From positions 1,011,001 through 1,075,000 of the forward strand of contig JADJQM010000001.1 in assembly GCA_016712715.1 (NCBI GenBank): a stretch of DNA of 64,000 nt, in the 5' to 3' direction. The DNA comes from Rhodospirillaceae bacterium (lineage in GTDB: Bacteria; Pseudomonadota; Alphaproteobacteria; Dongiales; Dongiaceae). Every line of letters starts with the position of its first letter. The first letter of the stretch is position 1. Below, in pieces: positions 43,788-51,236 of the stretch. The notes beneath the pieces are model-generated. The model made no database searches, was not told the DNA's origin, and was given only the letters and a program-made list of their open reading frames with translations. Both the position numbers and the translations under genes were made by a program.

Positions 43788-45003
43788 CCGCGCCATCGTC
43801 ATCGGCGGTGGTCCGGCCGGGTTGATGGCGGCGGAGAAGCTGGCAGAAGGCGGTGTCGCCGTCGATCTCTATGAGGCGATGCCTTCGGTCGGCCGCAAGT
43901 TCCTGATGGCCGGCAAGGGCGGGCTCAACATCACCCATAGCGAGGCGCTCGAGGAATTCACGGCGCGCTACGGCGTCCAAAGCGGCAAGGTCGCGGCTTG
44001 GCTCGCTTCGTTCGGGCCGGACCGCTTGCGCGCGTGGATCCACGAGCTCGGCATCGCGACCTTCATCGGCAGCTCGGGGCGCGTGTTCCCCCATGAGATG
44101 AAGGCTGCTCCCCTGCTCCGCGCCTGGCTGCACCGGTTGCGCGCGGCGGGTGTGCGCTTTCATGTGCGGCATCGCTGGCTGGGCTGGACCGCGGACGGGT
44201 CGCTGCGCTTTGCGACACCGTCGGGCGAAAAGCTGGTGCCGGCCGGCGTCACGGTGCTGGCGCTGGGGGGCGGCAGCTGGCCGCAGCTTGGCTCAGACGG
44301 TGCCTGGCAGAGCGCCCTCACCGCGCGCGAGATCGAAGTTGCGCCCCTGGTGCCGGCCAATTGCGGCTTCGAGATCGGCTGGAGCGCGCATTTCCGCACG
44401 CGCTGTGCCGGGGAGCCGCTCAAGAATATCGCCGCCGCCTTCGGCAGCGCGCGGTCCCGTGGCGAGGCGATCATCACCGAGCATGGCATCGAGGGCGGCC
44501 TGATCTATGCCCTCTCGGGCCCCTTGCGGGACGCGATCGCGGCGCAAGGCGAGGCCGTGCTGCTGCTCGACCTGTTGCCCAACCATGATGTCGCGCAGAT
44601 TGCCGATGTCCTGGCGCAGCGTGGGTCGCGCTCGCTCTCCTCGCATCTCAAATCGCAGTTGAAGATCGCGGGCGCCAAGGCGGGGCTGTTGCGCGAATGC
44701 CTGGACGCGGAGATCCTGGCCGATCCGGCGCGCCTCGCCAAGGGCATTAAGGCGCTGCCGCTGGGCCTCACAGCGACGCGCCCCATCGCCGAGGCGATCA
44801 GTTCGGCGGGCGGGGTCACGTTCGACAGCCTCGATGAGGGCTTGATGCTGAAGAAGCTGCCGGATGTCTTCTGCGCGGGCGAGATGCTGGACTGGGAAGC
44901 GCCGACCGGCGGCTATCTGCTGACCGCCTGCTTTGCGAGCGGCCATGTCGCAGGCAATGCGGCGCTCGCCAGGATCAAGTCGCGCGGCGCTTCCAATAAG
45001 TGA
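43780..45003 (+). CDS. HI0933/BaiN-family flavoprotein (TIGR03862-like)
   Basis: The 407-residue FAD/NAD(P)-binding protein starts at ATG 43780 (MTDRAIVIGGGPAGLMAAEK with the dinucleotide-binding GGGPAG). The segment GRKFLMAGKGGLNITHSE is the mark of the HI0933 family, and the end FCAGEMLDWEAPTGGYLLTA binds the FAD. Members are predicted oxidoreductases; one relative, BaiN, reduces bile-acid enones, but most are uncharacterised. The start overlaps the preceding acetyltransferase by 8 bases, so the two would be translated together. The C-terminus overlaps the convergent acetyltransferase gene by 29 bases. Confidence 0.9.
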   Translation: MTDRAIVIGGGPAGLMAAEKLAEGGVAVDLYEAMPSVGRKFLMAGKGGLNITHSEALEEFTARYGVQSGKVAAWLASFGPDRLRAWIHELGIATFIGSSGRVFPHEMKAAPLLRAWLHRLRAAGVRFHVRHRWLGWTADGSLRFATPSGEKLVPAGVTVLALGGGSWPQLGSDGAWQSALTAREIEVAPLVPANCGFEIGWSAHFRTRCAGEPLKNIAAAFGSARSRGEAIITEHGIEGGLIYALSGPLRDAIAAQGEAVLLLDLLPNHDVAQIADVLAQRGSRSLSSHLKSQLKIAGAKAGLLRECLDAEILADPARLAKGIKALPLGLTATRPIAEAISSAGGVTFDSLDEGLMLKKLPDVFCAGEMLDWEAPTGGYLLTACFASGHVAGNAALARIKSRGASNK

Positions 45004-45441
45004 CTTCGCCCGCCTCGACGGTCCAGTCGGTCACCCAGCCCAGGCGCTGATAAAAACCGTGGGCGCGGATATCGGGGTTCTGATCGGTGGTGAGCCAGAT
45101 TTCCTTGACGCCTTCCGCAAAGAGCCAGTCTTCTGCCGCCGCCATCAGGCGCCTGCCGAGACCGAGGCCCTCGAAGCCCGGCTGCACGAACATGGCGAAG
45201 ATGGTGCCCTCAATGCGTCGCGCATAAGAGAAGGCCGCCGGCAAGCCATCCACCAGCGCCAGCCAGCCGCGCAGATTGCCCTCCGCCATCTCGGCGGCGA
45301 TGCCGGCCTCGGTGATGCCGCGCGCCGTCATCTCGGCGACCGAGAGATGGTTTTCGTGGACGCTGGTGCGAATGATCGTGATCGCCGGCAGGTCGGCCGG
45401 CTCAACCGACCGTATGTCAATCTGCTGGTGCTGTTCGTTCA
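44975..45441 (-). CDS. GNAT-family N-acetyltransferase
   Basis: The 154-residue product (start ATG 45441, MNEQHQQIDIRSVEPADLPA) is a single GNAT domain: TIFAMFVQPGFEGLGLGRRL for the acetyl-CoA loop (GLGLG-R), and WLTTDQNPDIRAHGFYQRLG for the C-terminal part with the catalytic-region tyrosine. Substrate unknown. It reads away from the cobalamin riboswitch and ends inside the tail of the flavoprotein gene. Confidence 0.87.
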
Positions 45442-45502
45442 TGGCGCGATGGTAGCGGGCCACCATCTTGACGTCCAACGATGCGGCACCGTATGAAGGG
45501 GG

Positions 45503-45696
45503 CGATGGTTCCCCGACGGATGAATTCCAGGGGATTAATAGGGAACACGGTGCGGACGACCCAATCGGGGCCTAAACCGTGACTGCCCCCGCAACTGTAA
45601 GCGGATAGCTGACTGCCACTTCGTACCACTGATCATCCGATGATCGGGAAGGTCGGCAGAAAGGCATCGACCCGCGAGTCAGGAGACCTGCCATCG
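45503..45696 (+). promoter_or_regulatory. Cobalamin (B12) riboswitch
   Basis: The conserved parts are in order: GGGAACACGGTG (45541-45552), the ACTGCCCCCGCAACTGTAAG core (45582-45601), CCACTG (45626-45631), GGGAAGGTCGGC and the B12 box AGTCAGGAGACCTGCC (45677-45692). The closing P1 stem is CGATGG (45503-45508) with CCATCG (45691-45696). These fit the adenosylcobalamin riboswitch class closely. The ABC transporter gene begins about 250 bases later, so the element should lower transporter expression when B12 is plentiful. Confidence 0.96.
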
Positions 45697-45731
45697 ACGC
45701 GTTTTGATTCAAACCGGGCGGGGTGCCCGAG

Positions 45732-45773
45732 ATGGAGACGTTGACATGGCGCCAGCACAGGCGCGCCGGGTGA
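45732..45773 (+). CDS. Possible leader peptide after the riboswitch
   Basis: ATG 45732 opens a 13-codon frame, METLTWRQHRRAG, that ends at a TGA overlapping the hairpin CGCCGG-GTGA-CCGGCG (45764-45779). It lies 35 bases after the riboswitch, behind GGGGTG. It may be a regulatory leader or chance. Confidence 0.25.
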   Translation: METLTWRQHRRAG

Positions 45774-45779
45774 CCGGCG
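45764..45779 (+). promoter_or_regulatory. GTGA-loop hairpin downstream of the riboswitch
   Basis: CGCCGG and CCGGCG pair perfectly around a GTGA tetraloop (GNRA type). It could be part of the riboswitch expression platform, although no T-run follows. Confidence 0.35.
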
Positions 45780-45899
45780 TTCATTCCCCATATCCAAGTG
45801 ACGGCAAGGGCTTAGGCCAGCGCCGGTGACTTTCCCCGCTGCTTTGATCAAAAATCGGCCCAGCAATGTGCTCAGCCGGTTGATCCAGTTAAATTCTAT

Positions 45900-45921
45900 A
45901 TGTAATGTTATAACATTACAT
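45900..45921. promoter_or_regulatory. Perfect 22-bp palindrome, Fur/Zur-family style operator
   Basis: The two 11-base halves ATGTAATGTTA and TAACATTACAT are perfect inverted copies with no spacer. The core AATGTTATAACATT resembles operators of zinc-responsive Zur repressors. It lies 23 bases before the ATG of the solute-binding protein gene. A -35-like TTGATC (45880-45885) with a -10-like TAATGT inside the palindrome at 17-base spacing would put the operator over a promoter. Confidence 0.7.
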
Positions 45922-45944
45922 CTATAGGCAACAAGGAACCCGAG

Positions 45945-46994
45945 ATGCAAAACCAGACAGGAAACCTAACGCTCCGCCGCACCGCCCTCGCTGCGCTCGC
46001 GGCCTTCGCCGGCCTCGCCTTCACAGCACCGAGCGCCGCGGCAGAGCCGACGCAATATCCGCTGACGCTGCAGAATTGCGGCGAGACGCTGACCTTCGAC
46101 AAGGCGCCTTCTCGCACAGTGGCCATCGGCCAGAGCAGCACGGAGATCCTGCTGTCGCTGGGTCTTGCCGACAGGATCGTCGGCACCGCCGTCTGGTTCG
46201 GGCCGGTGCTCGAGGGCTATGAAGAGGCCAATGCCAAGATCAAGCGGCTCGCCGACAACGATCCCAGCTTCGAGAGCGTGCTGGCGCAGGAGCCTGATCT
46301 CGTCACTGCGGAATTCGAATGGCATGTCGGCCCCAACGGGTCGGTCGCCACGCGCAAGCAGTTCGCCGATCTCAAGATTCCGAGCTATGTGGCAGCGGCC
46401 GATTGCGTCGCCAAGGATAATTCCGGCGGCGGCGACGGGGTGCGCAAGGAGATGTTCAACATGTCGCTGATCTATCAGGAGATCGCAGACATTGCGCAGA
46501 TCTTCGACGTGCAGGATCGCGGCGCAGCCTTGATCGCTGACCTTAAGCAGCGTGAAGCGGTAGCACTGGCGTCCGTCGACGGCGCCAAGGCGAAAGGCCT
46601 CTCCATGGTGTTCTGGTTCTCCAGCCCAGAAGTGAATGGCGATGCCTATATCGCCGGCAAGAACGGCACACCCGCCTATATCATCGAAACGCTGGGTGGC
46701 CGGAACGTGGTGACCACCGAGGAGGAATGGCCGCTCGCCAGCTGGGAGACCATCGCCGGGGCCAACCCGCAGGTGATCGTGGTGGCCAAAATGGATCGCC
46801 GCCGTTTTGCCGCCGACGATATCGACGTAAAGCTCGACTTCCTGAAGACCGATCCGGTCACCAGCAAGCTCGACGCGGTGCAGAAGAACCAGATCGTCAT
46901 CCTGGATTCCCAGGCGATGAATCCGACCATCCGCGCGGTTGGCGGCATCGAGGCCGTGGCCGAGGGCATCAAGAAGTTCGGGCTGGTCAATTGA
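45945..46994 (+). CDS. FecB-type ABC transporter solute-binding protein
   Basis: The 349-residue protein has a signal peptide (about residues 1-33, cleavage near APSAAAEP) and a helical-backbone binding fold. Early segments YPLTLQNCGETLTFDKAPSR and VAIGQSSTEILLSLGLADRI are typical of cobalamin/siderophore/metal-chelate binding proteins, where the 'P-x-R-V/T-V-A/V' region starts the first lobe. VLAQEPDLVTAEFEW and ANPQVIVVAKMDRR mark the two lobes. It resembles proteins annotated as proposed F420-0 or cobalamin transporters. The riboswitch favours a corrinoid or cobalt compound; the palindrome suggests metal control. It is the first gene of a four-gene operon with overlapping ends. Confidence 0.87.
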   Translation: MQNQTGNLTLRRTALAALAAFAGLAFTAPSAAAEPTQYPLTLQNCGETLTFDKAPSRTVAIGQSSTEILLSLGLADRIVGTAVWFGPVLEGYEEANAKIKRLADNDPSFESVLAQEPDLVTAEFEWHVGPNGSVATRKQFADLKIPSYVAAADCVAKDNSGGGDGVRKEMFNMSLIYQEIADIAQIFDVQDRGAALIADLKQREAVALASVDGAKAKGLSMVFWFSSPEVNGDAYIAGKNGTPAYIIETLGGRNVVTTEEEWPLASWETIAGANPQVIVVAKMDRRRFAADDIDVKLDFLKTDPVTSKLDAVQKNQIVILDSQAMNPTIRAVGGIEAVAEGIKKFGLVN

Positions 46995-48040
46995 GCCCGG
47001 CTGCGATCAATCCGGTGATCCAGGGTGGGTGGGGCCTGCGGGCCTCACTTGCCCTGGCGGCATTACTGGTCCTGGCATTTTCCATCGGCCTGGCGGTCTC
47101 CATCGGCGAGGTGCCGATCCCCCTCTTCGCCACCTACCAGGCGATTGCCAACAAGCTGTTCGGCACCGCGTTCGAGTTGAGCCGCATCCAGGAAGGCATC
47201 ATCTGGGATTATCGCTTGAGCCGCGCGCTGGTCGCCGCCTGTTGCGGCGGCGCACTCGCCATCTCGGGCGCCATCCTGCAGGCGCTGTTGCGCAATCCGC
47301 TCGCCGAACCCTACGTGCTGGGCATCTCGGCCGGCGCCTCGACTGGCGCCGTCGCGGTGATGATCCTAGGGATCGGTGCCGGCCTCGTCACCTTGTCGAT
47401 GGGCGCCTTTGCGGGGGCTGTCATCGCCTTCATCCTGGTGACACTGCTGGCGGCGGGGGCCGGTGGCGGCAGCGACCGTATCATCCTGGCAGGGGTGGCC
47501 GGATCGCAATTGTTCAATGCGCTCACCGCCTATGTCGTCACCACCTCGGCCAATGCCGAGCAGGCGCGCGGCGTCATGTTCTGGCTGCTGGGCAGCCTTG
47601 GCGGCGTGCGCTGGGAAGATGTCTATCTGGCGGCCCCCATCGCTATCATCGGCTTTGCCGTCTGCCAGCTTCATGCAAGGGCACTCGACGCGTTCACCTT
47701 CGGCATCGACGCGGCGGCGGCACTGGGCATTCCGGTGCTGCGCGTGCGCCTCATCCTGTTCGGCCTCACCGCGCTCATGACCGCCACCATGGTCGGCATC
47801 GTGGGGTCGATTGGCTTTGTCGGCCTGGTCGTGCCTCATGCCGCGCGCTTCCTGGTGGGACCGGCCCATGCCCGCCTGCTGCCGGCCTCGCTGATGATCG
47901 GCGCAGTGTTCATGGTGCTGGCCGACATCGTGTCGCGCATCATCGTCCCGCAGCAGATCCTGCCCATCGGCGTGGTAACGGCCCTGTTCGGCGCCCCCGC
48001 CTTCGCCCTCATCCTCTACCGTGCGAGGAAACCGCAATGA
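46991..48040 (+). CDS. FecCD/BtuC-type ABC transporter permease
   Basis: The likely start is TTG 46991, which overlaps the upstream stop by 4 bases (TTGA), giving 349 residues; the frame is open further upstream inside the binding-protein gene but is not coding there. About nine to ten hydrophobic segments are seen, with the family marks RLSRALVAACCGGALAISGA, LLRNPLAEPYVLGISAGAST, and the cytoplasmic loop GSIGFVGLVVPHAARFLVGP that contacts the ATPase. It is the membrane channel for the substrate taken by the preceding binding protein; two copies would form the dimer. Confidence 0.93.
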   Translation: MSPAAINPVIQGGWGLRASLALAALLVLAFSIGLAVSIGEVPIPLFATYQAIANKLFGTAFELSRIQEGIIWDYRLSRALVAACCGGALAISGAILQALLRNPLAEPYVLGISAGASTGAVAVMILGIGAGLVTLSMGAFAGAVIAFILVTLLAAGAGGGSDRIILAGVAGSQLFNALTAYVVTTSANAEQARGVMFWLLGSLGGVRWEDVYLAAPIAIIGFAVCQLHARALDAFTFGIDAAAALGIPVLRVRLILFGLTALMTATMVGIVGSIGFVGLVVPHAARFLVGPAHARLLPASLMIGAVFMVLADIVSRIIVPQQILPIGVVTALFGAPAFALILYRARKPQ

Positions 48041-48831
48041 GCATCGCCACCACCGATATCAGCTGGTCGACCGCCGGCAGGATGATCGTCGACGGTGTCA
48101 CGATTCACGTGGCGCCGGGCAAGACGCTGGGCCTGCTAGGACCGAACGGATCGGGCAAATCGTCGCTGCTGCGGCTGCTGTGCCGCCTGCGGCGGGTGGC
48201 AAGCGGCGTGATCACGCTGGGCGATATCGACATCACGCAGATGTCGCGGCTGAGCATCGCGCGCCGCGTGGCGCTGGTCGAACAGCAGGCGACGACCGAG
48301 GCGCTGGTCACCGTGCTGGATGTCGTGCGCCTGGGCCGCACACCGCATCGAGGGCCCCTCTCCCCCTGGACCAAGGCGGATGATGACGCGGTCGAGAACG
48401 CGCTCGGTCATGTCGGCATGGGGTCGAAGCGCGACCAGTCGTGGCAGACTTTGTCGGGCGGGGAGCGGCAGCGCGCCCATATCGCCCGGGCGCTGGCGCA
48501 GACACCGAGCGAATTGCTGCTCGACGAGCCGACCAATCATCTCGATATCCAGCACCAGCTGGAGATCCTGTCGCTGGTGAGTCGTCTGCCCGTGACCAGC
48601 ATCGTGGCGCTCCACGATCTCAACCTCGCCGCCCTGTTCTGCGACATGGTGGCCGTTCTGCAGCAGGGCCGCGTCGTGGCCGCGGGCACGCCGGAAGAGG
48701 TGCTGAACGAAACCCTGATCCGCGATGTGTTTGGCGTGCGCGCGCATATCGACCGCTCGCCGCATCATGGCCGCCTGCAGATCCATTTCTCGCCCGATGT
48801 TGAGATGGCCTTGCGGAGGGCGGCCGAATGA
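48037..48831 (+). CDS. FecE/BtuD-type ABC transporter ATPase
   Basis: The 264-residue ATPase starts at ATG 48037, overlapping the permease stop by 4 bases (ATGA). Walker A is GPNGSGKSS, the signature motif is LSGGERQR, and Walker B is LLLDEPTNHLD, followed by the switch histidine in ALHDLNLAA. RRVALVEQQATTEALVTVLD carries the Q-loop. The family energises uptake of metal chelates and corrinoids. The next gene overlaps by 4 bases. Confidence 0.94.
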   Translation: MSIATTDISWSTAGRMIVDGVTIHVAPGKTLGLLGPNGSGKSSLLRLLCRLRRVASGVITLGDIDITQMSRLSIARRVALVEQQATTEALVTVLDVVRLGRTPHRGPLSPWTKADDDAVENALGHVGMGSKRDQSWQTLSGGERQRAHIARALAQTPSELLLDEPTNHLDIQHQLEILSLVSRLPVTSIVALHDLNLAALFCDMVAVLQQGRVVAAGTPEEVLNETLIRDVFGVRAHIDRSPHHGRLQIHFSPDVEMALRRAAE

Positions 48832-49620
48832 ACAGGCCGATCTCGCAAGGCGCCAATTATGCGCTGAAGGAGGACATCCGCCTTTATTGGTCGAACCGGG
48901 CCGAGACCTTCGACCTCGCCTTCGGTCATCGCATTCCGCCGGGCGCAGAATTCGACGCCTGGCGCGCGGCGATCCGCAGTCAACTGGGCGATGCACCGCG
49001 CCATGTTCTCGAACTTGCCTGCGGCACGGGTGAAGTCACGAATCTGCTTCTCTCGCTCGGGCACAAGGTCACCGCCATCGATTTCTCGGAGGCCATGCTG
49101 GCGGTCGCCAGAGCGAAGCACGCGGACAAGGCCGGCCGCGTGGCATTCCCTGCTGGCCGATGCCGAACACACGATGCTGCCCGATGCCGGCTTCGACGCC
49201 ATCGTCTGCCGCCATCTGGTCTGGACCCTGACCGAACCCGACGCCGCCCTGCGCGAGTGGCACCGGCTGCTGAAGCCGGGCGGAAAGTTGCTGGTGTTCG
49301 ATGGCGATTGGACAAAGCCCAGCAGCAGCGGCCGGCTTGCGGCCCGGCTGATTGCGCTGCTGGACCGCGTGATGGGGCCGGACCGGCATTATGACGGCGC
49401 GATGAGTGCGAGGCATGCCGACATCATGACCCACCTGCCCTTTGGCGATGGGCTCACGCCGGAAAGGCTGATGCCGCTGCTGCGGGATGCCGGCTTTGCC
49501 GACATTTCCCTGTCGTCGCATCGCCCAATTGCGCTGGCCCAGCGCCGCGCGGCGGATTTGCGCAACAAGCTGCGCACCTTCGTCTATCGCCGCTTTATCC
49601 TGACGGCACAGCGGGACTGA
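48828..49620 (+). pseudogene. Class I SAM methyltransferase with a frameshift near 49149
   Basis: The first frame encodes MNRPISQGANYALKEDIRLY and WSNRAETFDLAFGHRI, then SAM motif I in VLELACGTGEVTNLLL and motif II in VTAIDFSEAMLAVA. The protein continues in another frame as LLADAEHTMLPDAGFDAIVC, REWHRLLKPGGKLLVFDGDW, and further to the stop at 49620. Removing one C from CCC at 49148-49150 restores VAFLLADAE. The start overlaps the ATPase stop by 4 bases, so it is the fourth gene of the transporter operon. Its substrate is unknown; modifying the transported ligand is a guess. Mutation or sequence error cannot be separated here. Confidence 0.82.
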
Positions 49621-49827
49621 CGGTTTTCAGCTCCGCGCGCTCCGCGGCGCCCCCTCGAGAGCCACCAATCGGCGCGGCGCCATAAGAACGGTTGCTTTAG
49701 CGCCAAATAGGGCGCTTGGTGATCGCTTGACCGGGTCGGATCGGTTGTCGGCGGTTGCAAGGCCAGGAGCCAGCGTGGCCTCCCGGTGGAAGCGACGGAC
49801 AGATCCGATGGGTCCTCCAGGAAATTC

Positions 49828-49941
49828 ATGACCGATTTCAAAGCGATGCTGTGCATCATCGGGGGCGTTGCCCTGGCGATGTGTGCGATCTTCTACGGCT
49901 TCCTGTTCTACATCTACCCGGAAGGCGCCACGAGCTATTGA
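49828..49941 (+). CDS. Small single-pass membrane protein (37 residues)
   Basis: ATG 49828, 5 bases after AGGAA, opens MTDFKAMLCIIGGVALAMCA followed by IFYGFLFYIYPEGATSY and a TGA. Residues about 6-30 form one hydrophobic helix with two cysteines, and the ends are polar. Good start signals and a coherent helix argue for a real small protein. No family is recognised. 49621-49827 between the methyltransferase and this gene contains a short hairpin (GGAC/GTCC) and nothing else I can name. Confidence 0.55.
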   Translation: MTDFKAMLCIIGGVALAMCAIFYGFLFYIYPEGATSY

Positions 49942-49992
49942 CGCGCCGCATGCCGGGCCGACCCGGTCCGCCTTTTACAGAAAGAAATTTCC

Positions 49993-50082
49993 ATGAAGCA
50001 TTTCACGCCGCCGATCGTGGTGCCGATCGCGTTGTTGCTGGGCGTCCTCATCATCGCCCTTATCCGCAACACTGCCCTCTAG
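49993..50082 (+). CDS. Small single-pass membrane protein (29 residues)
   Basis: ATG 49993 opens MKHFTPPIVVPIALLLGVLI followed by IALIRNTAL and a TAG. The chain is nearly all one hydrophobic helix with a basic start, as in small subunits of membrane complexes. It follows the 37-residue ORF after a hairpin (CCGGG-CCGA-CCCGG) and may be co-expressed. The purine-rich AGAAAG upstream is a weak ribosome site. Function unknown. Confidence 0.5.
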   Translation: MKHFTPPIVVPIALLLGVLIIALIRNTAL

Positions 50083-50088
50083 CGACGG

Positions 50089-50487
50089 CTATGCCGGGGC
50101 GTTGATGACGGCCTCGATCCAGTAACCGTCCGGGTCGAGGACGAAGGCTGCATAATAATGCGGACCGTAATCAGGCCTGAGGCCAGGCGCGCCCAGGTCA
50201 CTTCCGCCTTGGGCGAGCGCTGCGGCGTGGAACGCGTCAACTGCCGCCCGGCTGGGTGCGGCGAAGGCCAGATGGAAGCCCGGACGCGGCACTGAGGTCC
50301 CCGGTGACCGCTGCTTGATGGCGAATTTGTCCTGGCCGTTAACGATGCCGTAGCCGACCGCCTGATCGTCCTCGCCCGGCCGGATATCTTCCCAGACACG
50401 GCAATAACCGAGTGGTGCAAGCACAGCATCGTAGAACGTTGCCGCACGCACAATATCAGCTACACCGAAGGAAATGTGATGCAGCAT
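50089..50487 (-). CDS. VOC-family (glyoxalase-fold) protein
   Basis: The 132-residue product starts at ATG 50487 (MLHHISFGVADIVRAATFYD) and shows the paired beta-alpha-beta units of the vicinal oxygen chelate superfamily. Metal-ligand candidates are an early histidine (LHHISF), the FHLAFAAPSRAAVDAFHAAA histidine, and the glutamate in YWIEAVINAPA; the DPDGYWIE end is typical. Members include glyoxalases, dioxygenases and resistance proteins; I cannot say which activity this has. It lies 37 bases downstream of ssb on the same strand. Confidence 0.88.
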   Translation of the reverse strand: MLHHISFGVADIVRAATFYDAVLAPLGYCRVWEDIRPGEDDQAVGYGIVNGQDKFAIKQRSPGTSVPRPGFHLAFAAPSRAAVDAFHAAALAQGGSDLGAPGLRPDYGPHYYAAFVLDPDGYWIEAVINAPA

Positions 50488-50524
50488 CGGGCTGGTAGTT
50501 AGCCGCTGATCAGAACGGCCGGGA

Positions 50525-51052
50525 TCAGAACGGGATGTCGTCGTCGAGGTCGCCGCCGCGGCTGCCGCCGCCAGCACCGCCACCCGACGATCCGCCGCCA
50601 AAGCCGCCGCCACCGCCGCTGCCGCCGCCATAACCGCCGCCGCCACCAGCGCCACCGCTGTAGCCGGCATCGCCATTGTCGGACATGCCGCCGACTTCAC
50701 CCTTGCCGTCGAGCATGGTGAGTTCGCCGCGGAAACGCTGCAGTACGACTTCGGTGGTGTATTTCTCGGCGCCGGACTGGTCGGTCCATTTGCGGGTCTG
50801 GAGCTGGCCTTCGAGATAGACCTTGGAGCCCTTCTTCAGGAAACGCTCGGCGACGTCCACCAGGCGTTCGTTGAAGATCACGACGCGGTGCCATTCGGTC
50901 TTTTCACGGCGCTCACCTGAGCTCTTGTCGCGCCACGATTCGGAGGTCGCGATCGAGAGGTTGGCAACCTTGGTGCCGTCCTGCGTGGCGCGGATTTCCG
51001 GGTCACGCCCGAGATTGCCGATGAGAATAACCTTGTTGACGCTGCCAGCCAT
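50525..51052 (-). CDS. ssb: Single-stranded DNA-binding protein
   Basis: SSB protects single-stranded DNA and recruits replication and repair enzymes. The 175-residue protein has the OB-fold ([53 protein letters not shown]), a long Gly/Ser-rich linker, and the acidic tip DLDDDIPF that binds partners. It is divergent from uvrA with a 184-base gap, a conserved arrangement in many proteobacteria. Confidence 0.97.
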   Translation of the reverse strand: MAGSVNKVILIGNLGRDPEIRATQDGTKVANLSIATSESWRDKSSGERREKTEWHRVVIFNERLVDVAERFLKKGSKVYLEGQLQTRKWTDQSGAEKYTTEVVLQRFRGELTMLDGKGEVGGMSDNGDAGYSGGAGGGGGYGGGSGGGGGFGGGSSGGGAGGGSRGGDLDDDIPF

Positions 51053-51236
51053 GACGCTGCCCCCTGCTGAAATCCGATTGAACTGGTGCGCCCGTATAGC
51101 GCTTCGCTGTCCATTTTCCTAGCATCCTGGCAAGAAGAACAAAAGGGGTATTACGATGGCCGTAAGGCCGCTATGATGCGCCCCAACTCGATCCCCGAAA
51201 TAGCGCGATTCAGTCTGAAAGTGCGGTTGCTTCCCC

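Noticed and set aside
51053..51236. Search for a LexA/SOS box between ssb and uvrA (GAAC-N7-GAAC or GTTC-N7-GTTC)
   Set aside because: GAAC occurs near 51080 and 51140 but without a second half at the right distance, so no SOS box is claimed.
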